36,908 nucleotides of DNA from Chloroflexota bacterium (lineage in GTDB: Bacteria > Chloroflexota > Dehalococcoidia > UBA2979), in contig QGNP01000010.1 of the NCBI GenBank assembly GCA_003228125.1, positions 1 through 36,908 of the forward strand. Reading direction: 5' to 3'. Shown one piece after another: positions 15,260 to 22,910 of this stretch. Position numbers and translations under genes: made by a program. Position 1 is the stretch's first letter. Each line of letters begins with the position of its first letter. Under the pieces are notes generated by a model. It searched no databases. It had not been told where the DNA came from and worked only from the letters and a program-made list of their open reading frames with translations.

Positions 15260-15275
15260 ATGTCTTCTGATTGCC

Positions 15276-15303
15276 TTGTTTATTCATGAAACTAATGTAC
15301 AAT
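15276..15303 (+). promoter_or_regulatory. Promoter of the tRNA-Gly unit
   Basis: TTGTTT (15276-15281) and TACAAT (15298-15303) are spaced by 16 bases, placing the start near 15310, just ahead of the tRNA at 15319. Confidence 0.45.
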
Positions 15304-15318
15304 AAAAATGCTATTCGA

Positions 15319-15393
15319 GCGGGAGTAGCTCAGTGGTAGAGCATCTGTTTTCCAAACAGATGGCCGTGGGTTCGATCCCCATCTCCCGCTCCA
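15319..15393 (+). tRNA. tRNA-Gly (anticodon TCC)
   Basis: The acceptor arms GCGGGAG (15319-15325) and CTCCCGC (15383-15389) pair fully, followed by discriminator T and an encoded CCA (15391-15393). The anticodon stem TCTGT/ACAGA encloses the loop TTTCCAA, giving anticodon TCC at 15351-15353. The T arm contains GGTTCGATCCC. A short protein gene starts 27 bases after the CCA with no terminator between, so the transcript may be tRNA plus mRNA. Confidence 0.95.
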
Positions 15394-15419
15394 TATTTAT
15401 TATTAGCTGAGGAGCAATC

Positions 15420-15707
15420 ATGTACGGTAGTATTTTTTCAATGAAAGTTAAAAATGGACATGAAGAGCAACTGTTATCTCTTTTCAATTCTTATAACGAA
15501 TCAAGGCCTGATGGGGCTGTTGCGTGGTTTGTATTAAATGCAGATGAAAAAGATGAATGGATTGGTGTTTCAGTATTCACAAGCAAAGAAGCATATGTTG
15601 CTAATGCAAATCTACCAGAGCAGCATGATAATTTTGTACAAATGATGGAACATCTTGAATCTGAGCCCCAGTGGACTGATGGTGAATACGTTATTAGCGA
15701 AACCTAA
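15420..15707 (+). CDS. Small dimeric alpha-beta barrel protein (antibiotic biosynthesis monooxygenase-like)
   Basis: 95 residues, ATG preceded by GAGGAG. The pattern MYGSIFSMKVKNGHEEQLLSL, then AVAWFVLNADEKDEWIGVSVFTSKEAY, then QMMEHLESEPQWTDGEY, is the ferredoxin-like fold of ABM and related dimeric barrels: a strand, a helix starting after an NGHEE turn, two strands, a helix and a final strand. Members include small cofactor-less monooxygenases, haem-degrading proteins and proteins of no known activity. No active-site assignment is possible. It follows tRNA-Gly by 27 bases and its 3' end overlaps the lipoprotein gene. Confidence 0.7.
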   Translation: MYGSIFSMKVKNGHEEQLLSLFNSYNESRPDGAVAWFVLNADEKDEWIGVSVFTSKEAYVANANLPEQHDNFVQMMEHLESEPQWTDGEYVISET

Positions 15708-17268
15708 TAACATTAAAAAAAATATTTTCATAACACTTGCTGTTGTAAGTATTATGTTTGGATGTTCATCGGATGATTCTAGTATCTCAGATACTGATGC
15801 AATGAAAACATCTAAGGAGGATGGAGCAGTATACATTCCAAAGCAAAAGTCTATTGAATCAACTATTGAATCACAAAACACAAAAACAACTGTTCAAACA
15901 AAAAAATCTGTAGAACAACCAATAGCGAAGCCAGCACCAGTAAAAAATAATACTACTGTACCTAGGCAAAGCAATGCTGATTCAGTGCCAGTTGTCCAGA
16001 CTACAACTCCTGTAACATCACTTAATAATTCAACGACTTTTGCTTGCAACAGAGAGAGCATAGACGACTCATCTATAGATTTTGCAGTACTTGTTGATAA
16101 TAAAATTGCTATTACACTTGGTACTAGTGCTCGATCTAATGGTTTTCAAGATTTAGCGGTTAATTTTTTACCAAGATCTAATCCACAGATATCAGGCACA
16201 CCTACTAAATATGCTGCATTTAATGAGACAAAAGGCTTTGCGTTGCACGAGTATGCATCTGAAAGCTTGTCTTTAGATAGCACGTTTCATGAAATTGATA
16301 TTCCAGTTGGAAAAACTCCGTTTCAAATGGGATATAAAATTGAACTAATTGCCACTCAAAATACTGGTAATAGTTGTAGCGCAATTATTTTTTCATATTA
16401 TGATCGTCCTGCAGTAATGTTTCCTGTTAGTAATATCGTTGTCCCAGCAAGCATGCAACCAAACTTAAATACTTGGAATAAGTATTCTAACAATATGCCA
16501 ATTTCATCTGCAGAAGCAGTTATTTTAGCAACGCATAGCGGAAGATGGAATAATAATGTTTGGGAAAAAAATGAAGACGGGGTTGAAAAGAAACTATTAA
16601 ATGAAGTCCCTATGCAAGTTGCTTTATATGGCGATGTGTCATTAGAAGATTATGAAACTATACGAGATATCATGGAAGTATATAAAATTATAGCTCCAAC
16701 TAGAGAAATATCTTTTGCGACAGATTTTGACCAAGTATCAGTACCAATTCATCTTGTTGATTGTGGTATTTTGATCAATTCTGAGAAGGAGCATTGTTTT
16801 GTTGATAGACCCTCTGGAGCTATGTCGAGACCAAGTTTTTTCGTTGCGCAAGCAAATGATGGTTCAACTTTTCATCAAAAATTAATTGGAAATTATTATG
16901 GCTATATTAATTTATCTAATCAACGAATCAATCGACATACACTTGGCCATGAGTTCATGCATATAATGGGAGCTAACCATACAAATTGTGAAAATAATTC
17001 GATGGGGCCTGGTTGGGCGCAATCACCTTATCTCGGCCCTCATGATTTAATGACTATTGCAGCAATTCACCATCCTGCTGTAGAGAATGGTGATGGCCCT
17101 GAAGAAATGAGGGAAGCACTTGGTATTCCTAATGATTCTAAGTGGAAATCGCTGTTAAATAATCCTAGTTTAGCTTGCGAAACGCCTGATAATTATTGGG
17201 TTAATTTTTCAGATGATTTAATGCAGCAATGGCTTCCGACGCATGAACTTGCTGAAAGCAAGCTTTAG
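15679..17268 (+). CDS. Lipoprotein with metzincin-type HExxHxxGxxH zinc-protease motif
   Basis: 529 residues from the ATG at 15679; a TTG at 15655 and the GTG at 15682 are alternatives because no strong ribosome-binding site marks the start. The gene overlaps the 3' end of the ABM-like gene by 29 bases in another frame. A signal peptide (basic IKKN, then IFITLAVVSIMFGC) ends at Cys29, a lipobox-like site, so the mature protein is probably membrane-anchored outside the cytoplasm. Residues 30-120 form a Ser/Thr/Lys/Pro-rich linker. HEFMHIMGANH starts at His424 and fits the metzincin zinc site HExxHxxGxxH; NNSMGPG shortly after could supply the Met-turn. Several cysteines may form disulfides. 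No closer family is recognised. A secreted or surface peptidase is the likely role. Confidence 0.75.
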   Translation: MVNTLLAKPNNIKKNIFITLAVVSIMFGCSSDDSSISDTDAMKTSKEDGAVYIPKQKSIESTIESQNTKTTVQTKKSVEQPIAKPAPVKNNTTVPRQSNADSVPVVQTTTPVTSLNNSTTFACNRESIDDSSIDFAVLVDNKIAITLGTSARSNGFQDLAVNFLPRSNPQISGTPTKYAAFNETKGFALHEYASESLSLDSTFHEIDIPVGKTPFQMGYKIELIATQNTGNSCSAIIFSYYDRPAVMFPVSNIVVPASMQPNLNTWNKYSNNMPISSAEAVILATHSGRWNNNVWEKNEDGVEKKLLNEVPMQVALYGDVSLEDYETIRDIMEVYKIIAPTREISFATDFDQVSVPIHLVDCGILINSEKEHCFVDRPSGAMSRPSFFVAQANDGSTFHQKLIGNYYGYINLSNQRINRHTLGHEFMHIMGANHTNCENNSMGPGWAQSPYLGPHDLMTIAAIHHPAVENGDGPEEMREALGIPNDSKWKSLLNNPSLACETPDNYWVNFSDDLMQQWLPTHELAESKL

Positions 17269-17293
17269 AGTAGTAGTTTACTAAGCTTTTTTT
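17260..17293 (+). terminator. Terminator of the lipoprotein gene, overlapping the end of yaaA
   Basis: AAGCTTTAG (17260-17268) pairs with CTAAGCTT (17281-17288) with one bulged T, and TTTTT follows (17289-17293). The 5' arm contains the lipoprotein stop codon and the 3' arm contains the stop of the convergent yaaA, so the two genes share 3' signals. Confidence 0.55.
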
Positions 17294-18069
17294 GCAGCTT
17301 GCTCTGTTCTAGTAAACAAAAGATCGTCATTGGTAGATAATTCATTATTAAATTTATAGCCAGCAATATTAAACTTACGAATATCTTTTACATCAGTGAT
17401 TCTGTTTTTAATGATGAATTGACTCATAAATCCTCGAGCTTTTTTAGCATAAAAGCTAATAATCTTTTGCTTACCATTTTTTGTATCTTTAAATATAGGA
17501 GTAATGATGCGCCCATTGAAAGATGAAGGGCGAAACGCTTTAAAATATTCCATTGATGCAAGATTAACAATCGTGTTACTTTTTAACTTATTTAGTTCAT
17601 CATTGAGCACAGCATTAATTTGCATATCCCAATAATTATATAAATTATTACAGCCATCATGGTTTAATTGAGTACTCATTTCTAATCTGTATGCTTGCAT
17701 GAGATCTAATGGACGCAGGACTCCGTATAAACCTGAAAGAATTCGTAAATGTTTTTGTGCAAATATAATGTCTTGCTTGGAAAATGAACTTGCATTAAGT
17801 CCTTCATAAACATCACCTTGAAAAGCAAAAATAGCTTGTTTTGCATTCTTTAATGTGAAAGGTGTTTTCCAAGATTTGAATCTTTCTGCATTCAAGGTCG
17901 CAATTTTTGGACTAACATTCATTAAACTAGCGATGTCATCAGCGCTTTTGTTTTGTAATGTTTTAATAAGTGCAGTAGATTTTTTTAACATTCTTGGCGT
18001 AGTAAATTTATCAGACATAGAGATATCTGTGAAATTTAAAGTTTTTGAAGGAGAAAGTAAAATCAGCAT
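17281..18069 (-). CDS. yaaA: Peroxide stress protein YaaA (DUF328/UPF0246)
   Basis: 262 residues, near the usual 250-260. The N-terminus MLILLSPSKTL and the internal ILSGLYGVLRPLDLMQAYRLEM and SFYAKKARGFMSQFIIKNRI are strongly conserved family signatures. YaaA in Escherichia coli limits free iron and DNA damage during hydrogen-peroxide stress and binds DNA; that role is assumed here from homology. It lies 19 bases downstream of a NicO-family metal transporter gene on the same strand, which suggests co-transcription and a possible metal-handling link. Confidence 0.93.
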   Translation of the reverse strand: MLILLSPSKTLNFTDISMSDKFTTPRMLKKSTALIKTLQNKSADDIASLMNVSPKIATLNAERFKSWKTPFTLKNAKQAIFAFQGDVYEGLNASSFSKQDIIFAQKHLRILSGLYGVLRPLDLMQAYRLEMSTQLNHDGCNNLYNYWDMQINAVLNDELNKLKSNTIVNLASMEYFKAFRPSSFNGRIITPIFKDTKNGKQKIISFYAKKARGFMSQFIIKNRITDVKDIRKFNIAGYKFNNELSTNDDLLFTRTEQAAKKA

Positions 18070-18088
18070 ATATATATATAATACAATT

Positions 18089-18862
18089 TTAATACCATAT
18101 AAAACTAGTATTGAATAATAAATCAGAACCTAATCCTAGTCCAAGTCCAATACTTAATAAGCCAGCAACAATAGAAATAAAATTACTTGTTAATAGAGAT
18201 GATTGTGATTTAGTAAATGGAATGGCAATAATAATTGTCATAATTCCCATAGATAACATAGTGCCTAATGCAAACATAATTAAAAAGATAAACCCCATAG
18301 TAAATGTCGGTGAAGCTGGCAACATTGCAATAATAACTGCAGCACTACCTGCAAGTCCATGAACTACTCCAATCGCAAATGATTTAAATCTAAAAAATGA
18401 CGACATTAATACAATCTTAGGGTGCGTTTCACTGTAATGAGGATCTGGATCACTGGTTTCTGCATGTATATGTGTTCCATGAACATGCACGTGGTCTTGT
18501 CCGTTATGTTTATGTGTATGACTATGAAAATCTTGTCGATATATTTTCCAAAAAACTTGAATGCCTAATAGTATTAACATCACTGCTACACCAATCTCAA
18601 AATAGTGAGAGATGCCTGCATAAAAATTTATAAATGATTCTTTAATCAATAATATAATTAGACCAAGAATAATTAATGGAGTTGAATGTCCGATGCCCCA
18701 AGAAATTCCAACCCACAATCCTTGTACGATGCTCTTGTAGTCACGAGTAATTGTTGACACAGCAACTATGTGATCTGCATCAGTGGAGTGTCTTAAGCCC
18801 AGAATAAGACCAAAGATTAGTGCTGAAAATGGACCAGTAATGATAAAGCCATCATGTTCCAC
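18089..18862 (-). CDS. NicO/UreH-like nickel-cobalt transporter
   Basis: 257 residues from a GTG at 18862, with AAGG eight bases upstream; nearby ATGs are out of frame. RHSTDADHIVAVSTI (about 24-38) is the metal-binding signature of the first membrane helix in NiCoT/NicO/UreH proteins (usual form HAxDADHI). About six to seven hydrophobic segments are seen. A His-rich loop (HSHTHKHNGQDHVHVHGTHIH, around 117-137) divides the protein, and HGLAGSAAV marks a later helix. Such proteins import or export Ni(II) or Co(II), and the His-rich loop buffers metal. No nickel enzyme is encoded in the window, so the ion cannot be fixed. It probably forms a unit with yaaA. Confidence 0.85.
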   Translation of the reverse strand: MEHDGFIITGPFSALIFGLILGLRHSTDADHIVAVSTITRDYKSIVQGLWVGISWGIGHSTPLIILGLIILLIKESFINFYAGISHYFEIGVAVMLILLGIQVFWKIYRQDFHSHTHKHNGQDHVHVHGTHIHAETSDPDPHYSETHPKIVLMSSFFRFKSFAIGVVHGLAGSAAVIIAMLPASPTFTMGFIFLIMFALGTMLSMGIMTIIIAIPFTKSQSSLLTSNFISIVAGLLSIGLGLGLGSDLLFNTSFIWY

Positions 18863-18982
18863 AATGCATACCTTAATTTTTGTACTTTAATTTTAAATAT
18901 AACAATATTTTTTATTAGTAGATTGAAAAAACATGAATATTTTTGTATCTTTTTCATATACTATATGAATTAGGTTTTGCAC

Positions 18983-19651
18983 ATGTCAATTATAACTTTA
19001 ACAGGGCACCTAGGTTCTATTGGTCGTATTCCAAATTTACTTGCTAAGAGATTAAATTATAAATTATTGGACAGAGAACTTTTAATTGAATCTGCACAAA
19101 TGCTTGGAATGAATCAAAGCGAACTTGAAAAATTTGATGAAAGAACAAATGGTCTTGGTGGACCTTTATCTAAATTTTTAAAATATTTTATAGAAAAAAG
19201 TGCTATGTCTGGCATTGCGGGAATTGATCCCAGTGGACTTGAAGCAACATTTACCTATAGTTATGCTGAAACAGCGCAAGGATTTAAATCAGATGATTTA
19301 CTCTACATAGATACAATGAAACAAATTATGGAAGGCTATGCCGAGCAAGGCAATGTTATTTTTGTTGGTAGAGGAGGTCAGGCAATTTTTAAAAATAACA
19401 AAAATGCTTTTAATTTTAGAATTGTTTGCGATCCAGAAGAAAGAATTAAAAGATTTGCATTAAAAGCAAATATTGATGAAAATGAAGCCAGGAAACGTAT
19501 TGTAGATTCAGATGAACAGCGTGAAATTTGGCATAAAAAATATTTCAGTATTGATTACAGAAGTCCGTATCATTACAACTTGGTTATGAATTCATTGTTA
19601 AGCGATGATGAAAAAACAGTTGATATTATTTCTACGTATCTTGATTTGTAG
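18983..19651 (+). CDS. Cytidylate kinase-like family protein
   Basis: 222 residues from the ATG at 18983, which has AGG eight bases before it; an in-frame TTG at 18977 is less likely. The start MSIITLTGHLGSIGRIPNLL replaces the classical P-loop of short-chain nucleotide kinases by a GHLGSIGR loop. LDRELLIESAQMLGM, then VIFVGRGGQAIFKN and DPEERIKRFALK follow, matching the cytidylate-kinase-like family that lacks a proven substrate. Its 3' end overlaps the convergent hydroxyacid dehydrogenase by 20 bases. Function beyond nucleotide binding is uncertain. Confidence 0.8.
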   Translation: MSIITLTGHLGSIGRIPNLLAKRLNYKLLDRELLIESAQMLGMNQSELEKFDERTNGLGGPLSKFLKYFIEKSAMSGIAGIDPSGLEATFTYSYAETAQGFKSDDLLYIDTMKQIMEGYAEQGNVIFVGRGGQAIFKNNKNAFNFRIVCDPEERIKRFALKANIDENEARKRIVDSDEQREIWHKKYFSIDYRSPYHYNLVMNSLLSDDEKTVDIISTYLDL

Positions 19652-20723
19652 TTTTTCGAATTATTTCTGCAGTTAAATCATTTATATTTTTACATCCAAC
19701 AAGTTGCATAGATTGTTTTAATTCATCTCGTAAAAAATTGATGACATCTTTAATGCCATTTATGCCATCGTCTGCAAGTCCCCAAATTATTGGCCTGCCA
19801 ATAAGAACTGCATCAGCTCCAAGTGCAATAGCTTTCAAAATATCTGAACCTCTTCTAATTCCTCCATCTATAAGAAGAGGAATTTCTTTGTTGATAATTT
19901 TAGCTATGCCAGGCAATGCTTCTATTGTTGAGATTGCAGTATCTAGTTGCCTTCCTCCGTGATTTGATACAATTATTCCAGAAACTTTTGCTTGCAATGC
20001 AAGCTTAGCATCATCTGGATGCAAGATGCCTTTTAATAAAATTGGTAATTTTGTTTGAGATGATAGCCAATCTATGTCTTTCCAGGAAAGGGAATTATCA
20101 AGTTGTTCCTTAAAAAATTGCTCTAAAGATGAAGCAGATTTACGTTGTCCAAGTTCTGCTTCTTGCATATGTTCAGTGAGATTTGCAATCGATAAATGAT
20201 TTGGTAAATGAAATTCATTCCTTATATCCCTTTCTCTTTTTCCAAGAATAGGCGCATCTATTGTAATCACTAAAGCTTTATAGTTGCTACTTTCAGCTTT
20301 TTTTATTAGTTCTAAAGTTATTTTTTTATCTTTAAATATATATAATTGAAACCACATATTTGCATTAGATTGAGCAGCATCTTCGATAGTAGTATTGCTT
20401 AGAGTACTGAGAACCATTGTAGTGTCAGTTTGTTGTGCTGCTTGTGCAGTTGCATTTTCAGCTTTTTTATTTGCTAGACCATGAAAAGCAGTAGGAGCAA
20501 TTATTATTGGGTAAGACATGTCTTGTCCAATAATGTTAATCTTTGTAATTGGATTTGCATTACTAGATAATCTACGTGGCAATAATTGAATTTTTTTGTA
20601 TGCTTCAACATTATTATTTAAGGTAATTTCATCATTTGCTCCGCTGGCAATATAATCAAAAGCGGTTGGCTCAATTTGTTTTTTAGCAAGGTTTTCTAAT
20701 TCTGATAAATTTAGCCAGTTCAT
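19632..20723 (-). CDS. FMN-dependent alpha-hydroxyacid dehydrogenase/oxidase
   Basis: 363 residues from the ATG at 20723, which overlaps the stop of the upstream VOC gene (ATGA) and has AGAAGG nine bases before it. The frame extends further upstream but would run inside the VOC gene, so the short start is chosen; it gives the normal family length. FDYIASGANDEITL, IIIAPTAFHGLA, ALVITIDAPILGKRERDIRN, VSNHGGRQLD (catalytic His in SNHGG) and IPLLIDGGIRRGSDILKAIALGA are the family motifs in order. It oxidises a 2-hydroxyacid such as lactate, glycolate or mandelate to the 2-oxoacid. Coupling to the VOC protein suggests one substrate pathway. Confidence 0.92.
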   Translation of the reverse strand: MNWLNLSELENLAKKQIEPTAFDYIASGANDEITLNNNVEAYKKIQLLPRRLSSNANPITKINIIGQDMSYPIIIAPTAFHGLANKKAENATAQAAQQTDTTMVLSTLSNTTIEDAAQSNANMWFQLYIFKDKKITLELIKKAESSNYKALVITIDAPILGKRERDIRNEFHLPNHLSIANLTEHMQEAELGQRKSASSLEQFFKEQLDNSLSWKDIDWLSSQTKLPILLKGILHPDDAKLALQAKVSGIIVSNHGGRQLDTAISTIEALPGIAKIINKEIPLLIDGGIRRGSDILKAIALGADAVLIGRPIIWGLADDGINGIKDVINFLRDELKQSMQLVGCKNINDLTAEIIRKTTNQDT

Positions 20724-21613
20724 AACCATATACCTTCTTTTTCTTCCCATACTAATTGTACAAGCATTCCAGCAGTGTCTTTTGGATGCAAGAAACATTC
20801 TAAATAGGCTGCTCCATTAATAGAACTTTTATACAAATCAAATGTGTCAATATTATGAAAATAGCAAGCATTCATTGCTTTTTCCCAATTTTCTACAATA
20901 AATGTTACGTGATGAACACCTTCACCACGTTCATTGATAAATTTTTTTATAAATGATTTTTCATTAGTAGGGGAAATTAATTCCCAGTGTATTTCATTTG
21001 TTTGAGTTTGCATGACATTTGTAATAAAGTCACTATTTTTTTTACGCGGACCTTTCATGACTGAATGATATCCAAATAATGCACCATAACGATTTTGGAT
21101 ATCTACTTGATTCATAACAGCTTGCCCAATGTGATGAATTTTTTTTATTCCCAGTGTATTATCAGAATGAGTAAAAGATGGCTCAGGTATGCTTGGATCA
21201 TTCCAAGGATCACCTTCGAACAATTGAAAAAGAAGGCCAGAACCACCTCTCTTTGGATGAATATAAACATTATGATGACTACCATCATTTGTAATTAAAG
21301 GCTCAATACTATTCTCACGTAATATTTTTATTGCTTGCTCTGCGCTATCAATTTGCATTGATACATGGTGAACTCCAACGCCCTTATTTGCTTTTAAAAA
21401 AGTATGTAAATACGATTCGCTGTTATCGGGAACTAGTAATTCCCATCCCACTCGATCTTTTCCAGGAACATCAAAACCTATGCCATTAAAACCTTCTTCG
21501 CTATGCCATTCAGTTCGAATGTTAAAACCAAAAAAATTTGTAAAAAGATTAAGTTCTCTTTTTTGATTTTGAGAAGCTGTAGAAATGTGGTCAAAATGTT
21601 TTATTTTTATCAT
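20720..21613 (-). CDS. Two-domain VOC (glyoxalase/dioxygenase superfamily) protein
   Basis: 297 residues from the ATG at 21613 (MIKIKHFDHIS), the natural VOC start; the longer frame would place 18 odd residues in front. Two vicinal-oxygen-chelate domains are visible: the first with HFDHIST, GVGVHHVSM and GLLFQLFEG, the second with IHHIGQAV, GEGVHHVTFI and AGMLVQLVW. His and Glu of these repeats fit a metal site as in methylmalonyl-CoA epimerase, 4-hydroxyphenylpyruvate dioxygenase or extradiol dioxygenases. No Shine-Dalgarno sequence precedes the start. It is the first gene of a two-gene unit with the hydroxyacid dehydrogenase. Divergent from the alpha/beta hydrolase at 21692. Confidence 0.8.
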   Translation of the reverse strand: MIKIKHFDHISTASQNQKRELNLFTNFFGFNIRTEWHSEEGFNGIGFDVPGKDRVGWELLVPDNSESYLHTFLKANKGVGVHHVSMQIDSAEQAIKILRENSIEPLITNDGSHHNVYIHPKRGGSGLLFQLFEGDPWNDPSIPEPSFTHSDNTLGIKKIHHIGQAVMNQVDIQNRYGALFGYHSVMKGPRKKNSDFITNVMQTQTNEIHWELISPTNEKSFIKKFINERGEGVHHVTFIVENWEKAMNACYFHNIDTFDLYKSSINGAAYLECFLHPKDTAGMLVQLVWEEKEGIWL

Positions 21614-21691
21614 TGTACATATAGAAATTATTAATAGTTTTAGTTTATAATATAATTCGTCGTACAATCAACATGTTTTAAGGAGTCAGTT

Positions 21692-22525
21692 ATGGTTGCT
21701 AGAGTTAATGGTGAAAAAAGAGGATTTGCTAATACTTCATTAGGAAATATTGAATATAGAGAAAGAGGAAGCGGATCTCCGATGGTCATGCTTCATCAAA
21801 CACCTTCTTCGTCAATTAGATACTCGCCATGGATGCCATTACTTGAAAATAATATTCGTTGTATTGCTATGACTACAATTGGATATGGTGAATCAGATAG
21901 GCCTGAAAAACCATTTGTAGATATGCCACAATTTGTAGATGCTGTCATTGCTTTTTTTGATGCAATGGGTTTAGAGAAAGCTCATTTATATGGTGGCTGG
22001 ACTGGTTCACAAGTAGCAATGGCGGTAGCTTCTAAATATCCAGAGAGAATTGATAAACTAATTCTTGAAGAACCATTTAATTGGGGTACTCCAAAAAGAA
22101 GAGCTGTTCATTTAAAATTACATCATTATTGGGAACCAAAATCTGACGGCAGTCATCTTGTTGAATTATGGAGAAAATATGGCGGCGACAAGCCAGGCAA
22201 AGATCTACAGCAATTTTCTAGATTATTTTTGGACTATTTAAAAGTTAATGATAATGACGGCGCAGAACAAGTGTACGAGGATATGGGCTGGGAAGGCGCT
22301 GGTCCAAATGCAATGACGCTGTATGATACATGGGAAGATGTAATTAATATTCAGGCAGAAACTTTAGTTATTCATGGTACGACAAGTGAATTAGGACGTT
22401 CTCATGAGAAATTTTTGGAATTAATTCCAAATGCAACTGGTATTAAATTGCCTTCTGATGGTAATTTTGACATTTACATGGAACCAGAATTATGGGCTAA
22501 AGAAGTTCTAGAATTTTTAAAATAA
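21692..22525 (+). CDS. Alpha/beta hydrolase-fold protein with Trp at the nucleophile position
   Basis: 277 residues; AAGGAG precedes the ATG. The fold signature is clear: MVMLHQTPSSSIRYSPWMPLL, then CIAMTTIGYGESDRP and AHLYGGWTGSQVAMAVASKYP. At the elbow the sequence is GGWTG (101-105), so Trp103 stands where Ser, Asp or Cys is needed. The acid strand reads LVIHGTTSELG rather than GxxD, and near the C-terminus DGNFDIYMEP has Asn258 in place of His. All three triad positions are thus changed. It shares the HQ(S/T)P-SS loop with the protein at 9170-9976. The role may be binding, a non-hydrolytic lyase step or a different active site. Divergent from the VOC/dehydrogenase pair. Confidence 0.85.
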   Translation: MVARVNGEKRGFANTSLGNIEYRERGSGSPMVMLHQTPSSSIRYSPWMPLLENNIRCIAMTTIGYGESDRPEKPFVDMPQFVDAVIAFFDAMGLEKAHLYGGWTGSQVAMAVASKYPERIDKLILEEPFNWGTPKRRAVHLKLHHYWEPKSDGSHLVELWRKYGGDKPGKDLQQFSRLFLDYLKVNDNDGAEQVYEDMGWEGAGPNAMTLYDTWEDVINIQAETLVIHGTTSELGRSHEKFLELIPNATGIKLPSDGNFDIYMEPELWAKEVLEFLK

Positions 22526-22532
22526 ATATTGA

Positions 22533-22910
22533 TTAGACTTCTTCAGGTAAACAAATTATTAACACTTGTCCAAAATTTTTAGATTTTTGGACAAGTGTTA
22601 ATAATATAATTTTTTGATTATTAGTATTATAAGTAAATGTACCCCATGATGTTGAGCCACCTTGCATTCCCATTATCGCTCCATATATTAAATTGTAAAT
22701 CCTTATATTTAGTTCTTCAAAATCATTTGTTTTGACAGATCTATTATAAAAACCATTTGTTATAAATGGCCTTAGGTGTATGTTTTTTTCAAAAAGCAAA
22801 TCACCAGCTATTGAATTTTGAAGATCAAAGTAAATATGTTTTTTTAAAGCATTGTCAAATAAATAATCATCAATCTGGTTATTATTACTAGCTGGAAATT
22901 TATTTGCTAT
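22533..22910 (-). CDS. Hidden 125-residue ORF with probable AUA start, unknown
   Basis: The frame ends at 22533 and is open upstream through 22910 without any ATG or GTG; the only standard start is an internal TTG at 22797-22799. At 22910-22908 an ATA overlaps the stop of the crotonase gene as ATAG, and GGAG (22921-22918) lies seven bases before it. From that ATA the product has 125 residues, with FDLQNSIAGDLLFEKNIHL, RIYNLIYGAIMGMQGGSTSW and NQKIILLTLVQ segments that look like real protein (mixed charge, strand-helix pattern). No family is recognised. The 3' end contains a 21-bp palindrome that also acts as the terminator of the opposite gene. Alternatives: a decayed gene or a TTG start giving 88 residues. 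Confidence 0.45.
   Translation of the reverse strand: MANKFPASNNNQIDDYLFDNALKKHIYFDLQNSIAGDLLFEKNIHLRPFITNGFYNRSVKTNDFEELNIRIYNLIYGAIMGMQGGSTSWGTFTYNTNNQKIILLTLVQKSKNFGQVLIICLPEEV
22555..22605 (+). terminator. 21-bp perfect hairpin, terminator of the alpha/beta hydrolase gene
   Basis: Arms 22555-22575 and 22585-22605 are perfect complements over 21 bases with a nine-base loop. It begins 29 bases after the hydrolase stop codon, and a T6 run follows at 22610-22615. The hairpin also forms the last coding segment of the minus-strand ORF ending at 22533. Confidence 0.7.
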
